DNA from: Bacteroidota bacterium
GTDB lineage: Bacteria; Bacteroidota; Bacteroidia; Flavobacteriales; Flavobacteriaceae
Direction: 5' to 3'
DNA length: 50,688 bases
NCBI GenBank assembly: GCA_027619415.1
Contig: JAQCFO010000011.1
Location: 1-50,688 of the forward strand
The notes beneath the pieces are model-generated. The model was given only the letters and a program-made list of their open reading frames with translations. It was not told the origin of the DNA and ran no database searches. This document shows positions 34,285-43,790 of this stretch, piece by piece (position 1 is the first letter of the stretch; every line of letters begins with the position of its first letter). Position numbers and translations under genes: made by a program.

Positions 34285-36480
34285 ATGGCTTTAAAATTGG
34301 ATTTAAAAAAAGAATTAAAAATTTTATTTGGGTTTTCAAACTTTAAAGGAGATCAAGAACAAATAATAAATTCAGTTTTACAGAAAAAGAGTATTATGGT
34401 GATTATGCCAACTGGAGCAGGTAAGTCACTGTGCTTTCAGTTACCTGCTCTACTATCTAAAGGAACAGCATTGGTGGTTTCGCCACTAATTGCATTAATG
34501 AAAAATCAAGTTGATGTAATCAGAGGAATTTCATCAAATGATGGTATAGCTCATGTTTTAAACTCATCATTAAATAATACAGAAATTCAAAATGTTAAAA
34601 ATGATATTTCTAACGGAATTACAAAACTTTTATATGTTGCACCTGAATCTTTAGCAAAACAAGAATATATTGATTTCTTAAGTCAGTCAAATATTTCTTT
34701 TTTAGCTGTAGATGAAGCCCATTGTATTTCTGAGTGGGGGCATGATTTTAGGCCTGAGTATAGAAACTTAAATTCAATTTTAAATAAAATAAAAAACAAT
34801 ATTCCTATAATAGCTTTAACAGCTACAGCCACTCCAAAGGTTCAGGATGATATAATTAAAAACCTTGGTATTAATGGAGCCGAGCTTTTTAAGTCTTCAT
34901 TTAATAGACCTAATCTTTTTTACGAAGTCAGACAAAAAACATCAAACTTAAATAAAGATATCATTTCATTTATAAAAAACAGACATGGTAAATCTGGTAT
35001 AATTTATTGTTTATCTAGAAAAGGTGTTAATGAACTTTCTCAATTTTTACAAGTCAACGGAATAAATGCCCTTCCTTATCATGCAGGTCTTGAATCTAAA
35101 AAAAGAATTAAAAATCAAGATATGTTTTTAATGGAAGAATGTGATGTGATCGTGGCTACAATTGCTTTTGGAATGGGGATTGATAAACCGGATGTTAGAT
35201 TTGTAATTCATAATGATATTCCTAAAAGTCTTGAAAGCTATTATCAAGAAACGGGGAGGGCTGGTAGAGATGGTGGAGAGGGTCATTGTTTAGCTTTTTA
35301 TTCTTTTAAAGATATTGAGAAATTAAAAAAATTCACGTCTGGAAAGGCTTTATCTGAGAAAGAGCAGAGCTGCTCTTTGTTAGATGAAATTGCTGCATAT
35401 GCAGAGACTTCTATGTCTAGAAGGAAATTTCTATTAAACTATTTTGGAGAGGATTATGATGAAATTAATGGAGAAGGAGCAATGCTGGATGATAACATGA
35501 AAAATCCTAAGATTAAAATCAAGGTTAATGATCAAGTTAAAATGGTTTTAGATTTAATTGAAAAAACAAAACAGCAATATAGAATCAAAGAATTAGTTGC
35601 TTACCTTATTGGAGAAGCAACTAATTTATTAAGATCTCATAATGTTAGTACAAACGATTTTTTTGGTATTGGAAAACAATTCAATGAAGCTTTTTGGCAT
35701 TCATTAATAAGACATATGTTAGTAGAAGGACTAATTGAGAAATTAGTTGAGTCTTATGGAGTTGTAAAAATAAATAAAAAATCAAAAAACTTTCTGTTAG
35801 AACCTTTTGATTTTTATATTTCAGAAAATCATAATTACTTAAAGGAAGAAAAGGTGAATAAGAAAAAGGAAATATATCAAAAAAATATTTTTAACAAAGT
35901 ATTGTTTTCAATTTTAATTTCTGAAAGAAAAAAAATAGCAAAAACTAAAGGAATTCCTCCTTATGCTATTTTTCAAGAATCATCTATAGAAGAAATGGCT
36001 TTTAAATATCCAATTTCTATTGATGAATTAAAAAATATTAACGGAGTAGGTGAGGGGAAAGCCAATAAATTCGGACAATCTTTTATTATTTTAATTAATG
36101 ATTATGTAAATGAGAATAACATAACTAGGCCAGAAGATTTGTTAATAAAAACAACTGGATCTAATTCTGCTTTAAAGCTATTTATCATTCAAAGTATAGA
36201 TCGAAAAATTCAACCAATTGATATTGCTGATTCAAAAGGAATTGAATTATCAAAATTAGTTAAAGAACTAGAAACTATAGTTTTTTCAGGAACTAAGTTA
36301 AACATTACTTATATGATTGACGAAATTTTTGATGAAGATCAGCAAGAAGAATTATATGATTATTTTATTGAATCGGAGTCTGATGATATCAGTTTAGCAA
36401 TTGATGAGTTTGATGGAGATTATGAGGAAAATGATTTAAAATTATATAGAATAAAGTTTATTAATGACATCTCTAATTAA
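34285..36480 (+). CDS. recQ: ATP-dependent DNA helicase RecQ
   Basis: A 731-residue 3'-5' helicase acting in recombination and fork repair. Motif I is MPTGAGKSLCFQ, motif II DEAHCISEWGHDFRPEY, and the last helicase motif is YQETGRAGRDG. The RQC region keeps SRRKFLLNYFGE but lacks the four zinc cysteines of E. coli RecQ: the triple-cysteine loop reads GAMLDDNM. An HRDC domain lies near 555-630 (RKKIAKTKGIPPYAIF). About 100 further residues end in a strongly acidic stretch. The same zinc-less RQC is, as I recall, common in Bacteroidota. Confidence 0.95.
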   Translation: MALKLDLKKELKILFGFSNFKGDQEQIINSVLQKKSIMVIMPTGAGKSLCFQLPALLSKGTALVVSPLIALMKNQVDVIRGISSNDGIAHVLNSSLNNTEIQNVKNDISNGITKLLYVAPESLAKQEYIDFLSQSNISFLAVDEAHCISEWGHDFRPEYRNLNSILNKIKNNIPIIALTATATPKVQDDIIKNLGINGAELFKSSFNRPNLFYEVRQKTSNLNKDIISFIKNRHGKSGIIYCLSRKGVNELSQFLQVNGINALPYHAGLESKKRIKNQDMFLMEECDVIVATIAFGMGIDKPDVRFVIHNDIPKSLESYYQETGRAGRDGGEGHCLAFYSFKDIEKLKKFTSGKALSEKEQSCSLLDEIAAYAETSMSRRKFLLNYFGEDYDEINGEGAMLDDNMKNPKIKIKVNDQVKMVLDLIEKTKQQYRIKELVAYLIGEATNLLRSHNVSTNDFFGIGKQFNEAFWHSLIRHMLVEGLIEKLVESYGVVKINKKSKNFLLEPFDFYISENHNYLKEEKVNKKKEIYQKNIFNKVLFSILISERKKIAKTKGIPPYAIFQESSIEEMAFKYPISIDELKNINGVGEGKANKFGQSFIILINDYVNENNITRPEDLLIKTTGSNSALKLFIIQSIDRKIQPIDIADSKGIELSKLVKELETIVFSGTKLNITYMIDEIFDEDQQEELYDYFIESESDDISLAIDEFDGDYEENDLKLYRIKFINDISN

Positions 36481-36565
36481 CATTCAAAACTTATCAATTT
36501 ATTTTTTTAATTTCCAAGCTTTAGTTTAACTTGCGACTTTTAAATTAATTAATATTTATAGTTAA

Positions 36566-37489
36566 ATGGAAGAAGGTATTTATGCTAAAATAAAAACTAG
36601 TCAAGGTGATATTATATTAACACTACACTATAAGAAAACTCCAGGTACTGTTGCAAATTTTGTCGGATTATCAGAAGGAAAAATTGATAATTCTTTTAAA
36701 TTAAAAGACGAACCTTTTTATGACGGAGTCAAGTTTCATAGAGTGATTCCTGAATTCATGATCCAGACTGGTTGTCCGCAAGGAACGGGAACAGGTGATC
36801 CTGGTTATAAGTTTGATGATGAATTTCATCCGGACCTAAAACATGATAAACCAGGTATTTTATCTATGGCAAATTCTGGCAAAGCTACTAATGGTAGTCA
36901 GTTTTTTATAACCCACATTCCAACAGAATGGTTGGATAATAAACATACTGTGTTTGGTGAAGTTATTGAAGGTCAAAAAATAGTTAATGATATTAAACAG
37001 GATGATTTAATTAATTCAATTGAAATAATCAGAGTTGGTGATGAAGCAAATTCCTGGAATGCTCCATTAAATTTTATTGAATTTAAATCTAAAAAAGATA
37101 ATGAATTAACTGAATTAATAAAAAAAAACAAACAAACTATTGAAGAGATTTCAAAAGGCTACTTAGAAACTCACTCAGGTTTAAGGTATACTATTTTGTC
37201 AAAAGTAGATGGCGAGTCACCAAATAAAGGTGATATTGTGAAAGTTCATTATAAAGGTCAGCTTTTAGATGGAACTGTATTTGACTCATCCTACAAAAGA
37301 AATGAGCCAATAGAATTTGAAGTTGGTTTGGGGAAGGTTATTCCAGGATGGGATGAAGGTATTATGCTTCTAAATAAAGGAGAAAAGGCAAAATTTGTTA
37401 TTCCTTCAGATTTAGCTTATGGAGAGAGTGGGGCAGGAGGAGTGATCCCCCCAAATGCAACTCTTGTTTTTGAAGTAGAATTACTTTAA
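36566..37489 (+). CDS. dual-family immunophilin: cyclophilin fused to FKBP
   Basis: A 307-residue peptidyl-prolyl isomerase with two unrelated catalytic domains. Residues 5-160 are a cyclophilin with FHRV (Arg59), IQTG (Gln67), GSQFFIT and EWLDNKHTVFG (Trp122, His127). Residues 195-307 are an FKBP with VHYKGQLLDGTVFDSS (Tyr229, Asp240), IPGWDEG (Trp262) and AYGESGAGGVIPPNATL (Tyr285). Key residues of both active sites are present. No signal peptide is seen, so it should fold proteins in the cytosol. Cyclophilin-FKBP fusions have been described in flavobacteria and a few eukaryotes. It shares its TTAA stop with the next, convergent gene. Confidence 0.93.
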   Translation: MEEGIYAKIKTSQGDIILTLHYKKTPGTVANFVGLSEGKIDNSFKLKDEPFYDGVKFHRVIPEFMIQTGCPQGTGTGDPGYKFDDEFHPDLKHDKPGILSMANSGKATNGSQFFITHIPTEWLDNKHTVFGEVIEGQKIVNDIKQDDLINSIEIIRVGDEANSWNAPLNFIEFKSKKDNELTELIKKNKQTIEEISKGYLETHSGLRYTILSKVDGESPNKGDIVKVHYKGQLLDGTVFDSSYKRNEPIEFEVGLGKVIPGWDEGIMLLNKGEKAKFVIPSDLAYGESGAGGVIPPNATLVFEVELL

Positions 37490-38064
37490 TTAAACCACTT
37501 AATATTACAGCCTATACTAGGTTTTTGATTAATAGTGATTTCTTTAGATTCTAAAACACAGTTAAAAACTGTTCTAATATCAGAGCCTGATAATGGTATG
37601 TTGTTTCCTGGTCTTGAGTCATCTAGTTGTCCTCGGTAAATTAATTTTTTATTTGCATCAAAAACATAAAAATCAGGTGTGCATGCTACATCATAATTTT
37701 TAGCAACTTTTTGAGTTTTATCATATAAATAAGGAAAAGAATACTTTTCATTAATAGCTGTCTTAGTCATTTTTTCAGGAGAATCTTCTGGGTAATTTAC
37801 TACATCATTACTTGAAATAGCTATGAAGCTTATTCCTTTATTTTCATAATCTTTTGCTAATTGAACAATTTCTTGGTTTATATGCTTGACAAATGGACAA
37901 TGGTTGCTCAAAAACATTAATAAAGTACATTTATCTCCAAATAAATTTTTAGAGCAAATCATTTTTTCACTTACTGTATCATACAATTCAAATTCTAATG
38001 CTTTAAAACCAATTGGAACCATATTTGAAAGTGTATCCATAAAATATTTATTTAGTTTCTTCAA
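37486..38064 (-). CDS. thioredoxin-fold protein, AhpC/TSA-like
   Basis: A 192-residue thioredoxin-like protein. The active-site position reads SNHCPFVKHIN, so there is a single cysteine and no CxxC. A second cysteine lies in VACTPDFYVFD, before the conserved cis-proline loop. This matches a widespread group of thioredoxin-family proteins (NHCPFV type) related to peroxiredoxins and ResA; the substrate is unknown. There is no signal peptide. The start may be Met1 or the later Met (MVPIGFKA), since the family homology begins around residue 16. It stands alone, convergent with the immunophilin. Confidence 0.82.
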   Translation of the reverse strand: MKKLNKYFMDTLSNMVPIGFKALEFELYDTVSEKMICSKNLFGDKCTLLMFLSNHCPFVKHINQEIVQLAKDYENKGISFIAISSNDVVNYPEDSPEKMTKTAINEKYSFPYLYDKTQKVAKNYDVACTPDFYVFDANKKLIYRGQLDDSRPGNNIPLSGSDIRTVFNCVLESKEITINQKPSIGCNIKWFN

Positions 38065-38107
38065 ATTTAATTTGAATTTTCCATAAATTGGCTGTAATTA
38101 ATTAAAT

Positions 38108-38923
38108 ATGCTAGAAATTGTAAGTTTTTTTGAAAACATCACTTCATCGCAAAGGTCACTTATTCTAGTTGGAGGGATAACTTTCTTCTGGTCCATTGAG
38201 TATGTAGTTCCATTATTTAATTTTGATTATAAAAAAGTGAAGCATGCTGTTCCCAATTTTTTTTTCACCTTCACAACTATTCTTGTGAATTTTTCGTTAG
38301 CATTCTTATTGCTTGCTGTTTCTGATTGGGTTGATAAAAATAATTTTGGTTTATTAAATAGGATCCCTAATATTTCTTTGTTTATGTATGTTATTTTGGG
38401 TGTTGTATTTTTAGACCTTATAGGCGCTTACCTTCCTCATTATGTTCAACATAAAGTTAAGTTTTTGTGGAAAATACATCTTGTACATCATTCAGATCAT
38501 AATGTAGACACTACTACTGCCAATAGACATCATCCTTTTGAAAGTGTTATTCGTTTTGTTTTTACTCTTTTAGGAGTGGTTGTTTTGGGAACATCTATTG
38601 GAGTTGTCTTATTATATCAATCAATGTCCGCAGTACTTTCGCAATTTAATCATGCTAATATAAAACTTAACCCAAAAATTGATAAAATATTAAGTTATAT
38701 AATTGTTTCTCCTGACATGCATAAGGTTCATCATCACTACGTTATGCCGTTCACTGATTCTAATTATGGTAATATTTTTTCATTTTGGGATAGGTGGTTT
38801 GGTACTTTTAAAAAGCTTAACCCATCAAAAATTATTTATGGAATAGATACTTTTTTTAATAAAAAAGATAACGAGAGTATTAGAAGTTTACTTTACAGGC
38901 CTTTTGAAAAGCCCAAACCTTAG
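38108..38923 (+). CDS. sterol desaturase/fatty acid hydroxylase superfamily protein
   Basis: A 271-residue membrane enzyme with about five helices and a di-iron site made of histidine boxes: HYVQH, HLVHHSDH, NRHHPFE and, near the end, HKVHHHYV. These match the fatty acid hydroxylase superfamily, which uses O2 and two irons to hydroxylate or desaturate lipids. The substrate is unknown; in this group hydroxylation of fatty acids, sphingolipid or ornithine-lipid chains, or carotenoids is possible. It is a single gene with a 4-base gap to the convergent M14 peptidase. Confidence 0.87.
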   Translation: MLEIVSFFENITSSQRSLILVGGITFFWSIEYVVPLFNFDYKKVKHAVPNFFFTFTTILVNFSLAFLLLAVSDWVDKNNFGLLNRIPNISLFMYVILGVVFLDLIGAYLPHYVQHKVKFLWKIHLVHHSDHNVDTTTANRHHPFESVIRFVFTLLGVVVLGTSIGVVLLYQSMSAVLSQFNHANIKLNPKIDKILSYIIVSPDMHKVHHHYVMPFTDSNYGNIFSFWDRWFGTFKKLNPSKIIYGIDTFFNKKDNESIRSLLYRPFEKPKP

Positions 38924-38927
38924 TTTT

Positions 38928-41444
38928 TTACATTAAATCAGCAAAGAAAATTGCATTCATCATAAGTTTATTAGTTCCGTACCAGAATGCTCTAAAATTT
39001 GTATTATCACTAAACACAGCTACTTTACCTTTTCTGTAATTAAACACTGCAAATGGTCTAGCACCTTTTATTGATTTTAAATTTTCTTTAGATATATATC
39101 CGCTAATTAGTGGGTTAGTTGAGTATTTAATAGGATTATTATAACTAATTGAGTCATTTTTGATGTATATGTTTGTATTTCTGAAAATAGATAAATGGTT
39201 ATTATTGTAACCGTAATTGATAGGGTGAGACCTGTCTAGAACAGTATTAAAAATAGCTCCACTTGTCAATTGAGAACCATAAAAATTACTTTTATCTTTA
39301 AATTTAATATTCTTTGATGATGGTTTATTGCTGTTAAGTTCAACAGCAATAAAATTCTCTTTATTTAACCAATTGATAGCATTTCGAAATCCTATAATAT
39401 TTCCGCCATTTTTAACCCAATCTTTTATTTTTACAACTACCTCTTCACTTAGGTTGTAATTCCCGTTAGATAATATTAGTGTATTGTATTTTGATAAGTC
39501 TTGAAAAATTAAATTTGATTTTTTAATTTTTGTAATTGGGATTTGATATCTAGTATCTAGTAAGTGCCAAATTTCACCAGCATCATAACTCGTAATTCCT
39601 TCACCTACTATTAGTGCAATGTTAGGTTTGGAAATATTGACAAAATCTTTACTTCCTAAATCTATTCCAGAAGTATGACTCGAGCTATATCCATCAAATT
39701 TTATTCCAGTTTCTTTTGTTAATGAGTTTATTATTTTATGAATATCATTTGTGTTTAGATCTTGATTTTGCATTGTAATAAGTAATGTTCCGTAATCAAA
39801 ATCCTTAGATCCAATTTTAAAGCTATTAGTAGCTACTTTAACTCGCACTCCCTTTTCTAAAAATTTATACAAAGCTTTTGGTGTGTAATAATCGTTCCAT
39901 GAAAAAAGGTAAGCGTAATTATTTTTATTAATAACCTCTCCAGTAGGCTTTTCTAACTTTAAATTTTGTGTTTTAACTTTAGTTGAATAAGTATCAAAAT
40001 CTAAGTTAAAAGAGTGAAGAAATGACCACGCAGAAATGTCATAAAAAAGGCTATCTCTGAAACTTGTTCTTTCTTCAAACATAGCTTGAATTAATCTGCT
40101 TTTATTTTGTTTTTTTGGAATTAACAAAGTAGATTCTTTTTTAAACTCTACATTATTAACGATTACATTTTCAGGAAGAGTTTTGATTTCTATTTCATGA
40201 GTTTTTAATAATTCATAAAAGTGAAATAACTTTGATCTATCTATGTTATCACCAACTATATAATATTCATTACTGTTTTTTGATGACTCTTTTCTGGAGT
40301 TAGTAAAAAAATTCTTTTGATAAGTTAATAACTTCATTTTTAAATCAATTGCAGCTTCTAATGTTGAAAGTGAAGTTGTTAATTGATTTTTTATAGTAAA
40401 TGGAAAAGAAATTTTACCGTTTATACTATTTTGAAGATGTCCTCTAGAGCTAGCTTGCTCAAATAAAATTCCTATACTTCCATTAATATCTGGAAATGTA
40501 GACCCTTTTCCGTAATAAAAGTCATCATAATCCTCTTCACTATAAAATAGAGAGCCTATTTCACTGAGTCTCTTTTCGTGAAACTTACCAATTTCAGCTG
40601 TGATGGTTTGATTCTCTTTAGGAGTTAAGGGATTGACTCTTGAAGGAATTCCTGGTTGATAAAAAAAAGTAGAATTTGTCCCCATTTCGTGATGATCTGT
40701 TAAAATATTTGGAGACCACTTGTGAAATGTTTTAATCCTTGCTTTCGATTCTGGTAATTGTACAGGAAGCCAATCTCTGTTTATATCAAACCAGTAATGA
40801 TTTGTCCTCCCACCTGGCCAATTTTCATCAAACTCTCTATCAGAATTATCTGGGTTTAAATACATGCTTTTATTTGTATTTGCCCAATGAGAAAACCTTT
40901 GTAAACCATCAGGATTAAATGAAGGGTCAAGTAGTATGACGGCATTGTCTAATGCTTTAATAACTTCAGAACTTTTGGAAGCAGCTAAGTGATAAGCGTA
41001 TATCATTGAAGCATTACTTCCACTTGGTTCGTTTCCATGAATTGAGTATCCCTGGTAAATAACAACAGGCATTTTACTCAAGTCTTTTTTTAATCCATTT
41101 TCAGAATTTAAATCAAGATGTTCTTGTCTTATTTTGTCTAAATTTTCAATATTTTTTTTTGATGATATGATTAGAAGTAGAATAGGTCTTCCTTCATATG
41201 TTTTTCCTCTATTTTCTATAAATATCCTATTAGATGACTCTGCCAAGGCATACATGTATTGCACGAGTCTATCATGACTTATATGAGAATTACCTACTTC
41301 AATATTATGTAATGAATATTCGCTAGGCTTAGGAATATTAGTATCATAAGAATCTACATCTTCTAAATAGTATGATAAGTTGACTTGATTTTGAGAATGA
41401 GAAATTAAACTAATTAATAGAACTAAATAGCTTAAATATTTCAT
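38928..41444 (-). CDS. exported M14 family zinc carboxypeptidase
   Basis: An 838-residue protein with a signal peptide (residues 1-17, ending ISHSQ). The M14 peptidase domain is in the N-terminal half: zinc ligands in YSIHGNEPSG (HxxE) and TDHHEMG, a substrate arginine near FDINRDW, and the likely catalytic Glu in GILFEQAS. The C-terminal half contains a Rossmann-like, GATase1-type region (IALIVGEGITSYDAGEIW, then TLILSNGNY). It probably trims peptides in the periplasm or outside the cell, in line with a peptide-feeding life. It follows the PUR gene by 15 bases. Confidence 0.88.
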   Translation of the reverse strand: MKYLSYLVLLISLISHSQNQVNLSYYLEDVDSYDTNIPKPSEYSLHNIEVGNSHISHDRLVQYMYALAESSNRIFIENRGKTYEGRPILLLIISSKKNIENLDKIRQEHLDLNSENGLKKDLSKMPVVIYQGYSIHGNEPSGSNASMIYAYHLAASKSSEVIKALDNAVILLDPSFNPDGLQRFSHWANTNKSMYLNPDNSDREFDENWPGGRTNHYWFDINRDWLPVQLPESKARIKTFHKWSPNILTDHHEMGTNSTFFYQPGIPSRVNPLTPKENQTITAEIGKFHEKRLSEIGSLFYSEEDYDDFYYGKGSTFPDINGSIGILFEQASSRGHLQNSINGKISFPFTIKNQLTTSLSTLEAAIDLKMKLLTYQKNFFTNSRKESSKNSNEYYIVGDNIDRSKLFHFYELLKTHEIEIKTLPENVIVNNVEFKKESTLLIPKKQNKSRLIQAMFEERTSFRDSLFYDISAWSFLHSFNLDFDTYSTKVKTQNLKLEKPTGEVINKNNYAYLFSWNDYYTPKALYKFLEKGVRVKVATNSFKIGSKDFDYGTLLITMQNQDLNTNDIHKIINSLTKETGIKFDGYSSSHTSGIDLGSKDFVNISKPNIALIVGEGITSYDAGEIWHLLDTRYQIPITKIKKSNLIFQDLSKYNTLILSNGNYNLSEEVVVKIKDWVKNGGNIIGFRNAINWLNKENFIAVELNSNKPSSKNIKFKDKSNFYGSQLTSGAIFNTVLDRSHPINYGYNNNHLSIFRNTNIYIKNDSISYNNPIKYSTNPLISGYISKENLKSIKGARPFAVFNYRKGKVAVFSDNTNFRAFWYGTNKLMMNAIFFADLM

Positions 41445-41459
41445 AATTAAATTTTTATT

Positions 41460-41867
41460 TTAAATATCATCAAAATCTACATCAGTAAAATTTTCTTTTG
41501 AATCTTCAGGTTTTGAATTTTCAACTTCCACATCTTCAGAGTTTGAGCTTTCGTCAACAATGACATCTCTTTTGAAATCTTTTTGATGAATATCACTTAT
41601 AACTTCTGACCCTTTTTCGTCTACTATGTACTTTGTCATTTCCTCCAATAAATTAGAAAAACCTTCAAAATCTTCTTTGTATAGATAGATTTTGTGTTTT
41701 TTGAAATGAAAAGTACCATCTTCATTTGTGAACTTTTTACTTTCAGAAATAGTTAAATAATAATCGCCAGCCTTTGTAGATCTAACATCAAAAAAGTATG
41801 TTCTTCTACCGGCCCTAAGTATTTTTGAGTAAATATCTTCAGCATCGTTATATATTTTTTCTTCCAT
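41460..41867 (-). CDS. PUR family nucleic-acid-binding protein (DUF3276)
   Basis: A 135-residue cytosolic protein. One PUR repeat-like domain (RRTYFFDVRSTKAGDYYLTISESKKF then FKKHKIYLYKEDFEGF) fills the first 90 residues, and an acidic, disordered tail follows. Bacterial relatives such as the Borrelia PUR protein bind DNA and RNA as dimers and can regulate genes. It is conserved across Bacteroidota. A candidate promoter precedes it (41918-41887), and the M14 peptidase follows 15 bases later. Confidence 0.85.
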   Translation of the reverse strand: MEEKIYNDAEDIYSKILRAGRRTYFFDVRSTKAGDYYLTISESKKFTNEDGTFHFKKHKIYLYKEDFEGFSNLLEEMTKYIVDEKGSEVISDIHQKDFKRDVIVDESSNSEDVEVENSKPEDSKENFTDVDFDDI

Positions 41868-41886
41868 AATAATTTAATTTATATTT

Positions 41887-41918
41887 CAAAAATGAATAAA
41901 AAAAACAAGCTCACCAAA
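41887..41918 (-). promoter_or_regulatory. candidate promoter of the PUR protein gene
   Basis: On the minus strand TTTG (41918-41915), a 20-base spacer and CATTTTTG (41894-41887), one base off TAnnTTTG, precede the ATG at 41867. It sits directly past the ABC exporter stop codon. Confidence 0.4.
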
Positions 41919-41920
41919 TA

Positions 41921-43678
41921 TTAAATAATTTCTTTTTCTGACAATTGTTTTCGATAAGAAGTAGAATAATATCCATTTTTAGTAATTAAACTTTCGTGAG
42001 ACCCAAACTCTAATACAGAACCATTTTTTAATACTAGTATTTTATCACATGTTTTTGCAGAAGAAACTCGATGGGTAGCAATAATTACTGTCATATTTTT
42101 AGTTACATCATTTAACCCTGATAGAATTTTCTCTTCTGTCTCAGTGTCAACTGCGGATAAACTATCATCTAAAATTAAAATTTCCGGTTTTTTAATTATA
42201 GCTCTTGCAATTGCTAATCTCTGTTTTTGTCCACCAGAAAGGTTAACCCCTCTTTCACCAAGTAAGGTATTGTATTTATCTTTAAATGATTCAACATCTT
42301 TTGTTAAACATGCAATTTTAATTGACTTTTTCACTTCATCTAAACTGGCATCTAATTTTCCAAACTTTACATTATTTATTATTGAATCTGAAAACAAAAA
42401 AGTAGATTGAGGAACATATCCAATGCTTGCCCTTAATTCATTTAAATTTATTTTCTTAATATCATTTCCATCTAAAAATATTTCACCATTAGTTGGGTCA
42501 TAAACTCTACATATTAGTTCTAATAATGTAGATTTTCCAGACCCAACATCTCCCATTAATGCTATGGATTCACCTTTTTTTATATTAAATGAAACTTCAT
42601 TTAAAGCTTTAATATTAGTTTCTTTAAAGTTTAGTGAAACTTTATTAAAATTAATTTCCCCTTTAACCTCTATTTTCAATTTAGAAATATTAATAATTGA
42701 AGGTTTTGTTTTAAGAAATTCATTTATTCTTTTTTGAGAAGCTTCTGCTTGTTGTACGATTGAGGTTACCCACCCTACGGTAGCTACAGGCCATGTCAAC
42801 ATGTTAACGTAAATAATGAATTCAGCTAATACACCCAATTCTATCTCATCATTCATGTATTGTAGCCCACCAATGTAAACGACTAAAATATTACTTATTC
42901 CAATTAATAGCATCATTAAAGGAAAAAACCAAGCTTCTATTTTAACTAGAGACATGTTTTTTTCTTTACTTATTACTGCTAAATTCATTAATTCCTTATT
43001 AATGTATTTTTGAACTACATATGTCTTAATAACTTTAACTCCGCTAAAAGATTCTTGAGTATAAGTTGTTAATTTTGACAAAAATTCTTGAACAACTTTA
43101 CTCTTTCGATTAATTATTTTACTTATTTTATAAATTATAATTGATAGAATGGGTAGGGGAAGTAATGTGTACAATGTTAGTTTTGGAGCAACATTAAGCA
43201 TATATGTTACTACTATTATAAATAAAGATGCAGTTGTAATGGTATACATAATTGCTGGTCCAACGTACATTCTAACCCTACTTACATCCTCACTTATCCT
43301 ATTCATTAAGTCACCAGTCCTGTTGTTTTTGTAAAAATCAAAACTTAAAGACTGGTATTTTTTATAAATTTCATTTTTTAAATCAAACTCAATGAATCTA
43401 GAAACATTAATAAGCATTTGTCTCATTATAAAAGTGAAAATTCCTGCAATACTAGCTGAACCTATTATGAGTAAAATGTTAGTAAGGAGTTTGCTTTTAA
43501 TAGTCTCAACATCTAATGATGATGTGGAAAGATAATTTTCTATTGTAGTTATTGAGTTACCTATAAGGTTTGGAGCAATTAATGCAAATATTCTTGCTAT
43601 AATAGTAATTAAAATTCCTATTATAATTTTGACTTTATATTTAAAAAAATATTTGTTTAAGTGCTTTAATTCCAACAT
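41921..43678 (-). CDS. ABC exporter, fused membrane and ATPase half-transporter
   Basis: A 585-residue inner membrane protein. Six transmembrane helices (about 1-310) precede an ATPase domain with Walker A GDVGSGKST, signature NLSGGQKQRLAIARA, Walker B ILILDDSLSAVDT and the switch histidine in ATHRVSSAKT. The catalytic glutamate after Walker B is replaced by aspartate, as seen in the degenerate site of heterodimeric exporters such as TM287/288. A partner gene is not adjacent. It resembles multidrug or lipid exporters (MdlA/MsbA-like). A -7-like box TATCTTTG lies at 43701-43694, just before the ATG. Confidence 0.9.
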   Translation of the reverse strand: MLELKHLNKYFFKYKVKIIIGILITIIARIFALIAPNLIGNSITTIENYLSTSSLDVETIKSKLLTNILLIIGSASIAGIFTFIMRQMLINVSRFIEFDLKNEIYKKYQSLSFDFYKNNRTGDLMNRISEDVSRVRMYVGPAIMYTITTASLFIIVVTYMLNVAPKLTLYTLLPLPILSIIIYKISKIINRKSKVVQEFLSKLTTYTQESFSGVKVIKTYVVQKYINKELMNLAVISKEKNMSLVKIEAWFFPLMMLLIGISNILVVYIGGLQYMNDEIELGVLAEFIIYVNMLTWPVATVGWVTSIVQQAEASQKRINEFLKTKPSIINISKLKIEVKGEINFNKVSLNFKETNIKALNEVSFNIKKGESIALMGDVGSGKSTLLELICRVYDPTNGEIFLDGNDIKKINLNELRASIGYVPQSTFLFSDSIINNVKFGKLDASLDEVKKSIKIACLTKDVESFKDKYNTLLGERGVNLSGGQKQRLAIARAIIKKPEILILDDSLSAVDTETEEKILSGLNDVTKNMTVIIATHRVSSAKTCDKILVLKNGSVLEFGSHESLITKNGYYSTSYRKQLSEKEII

Positions 43679-43693
43679 TAAAATATATTACTT

Positions 43694-43701
43694 CAAAGAT
43701 A
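43694..43701 (-). promoter_or_regulatory. candidate -7 promoter box of the ABC exporter
   Basis: TATCTTTG on the minus strand is an exact TAnnTTTG, 16 bases before the start codon. No clear -33 box is seen at 19 bases. Confidence 0.35.
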
Positions 43702-43790
43702 CATTAATCATGATTTAATTCTTTGTTAATTTATTGTCATTTTGTTAAAAAATAAATTTAATTTTACACCTTAATTAATAGTTCTTTAAA

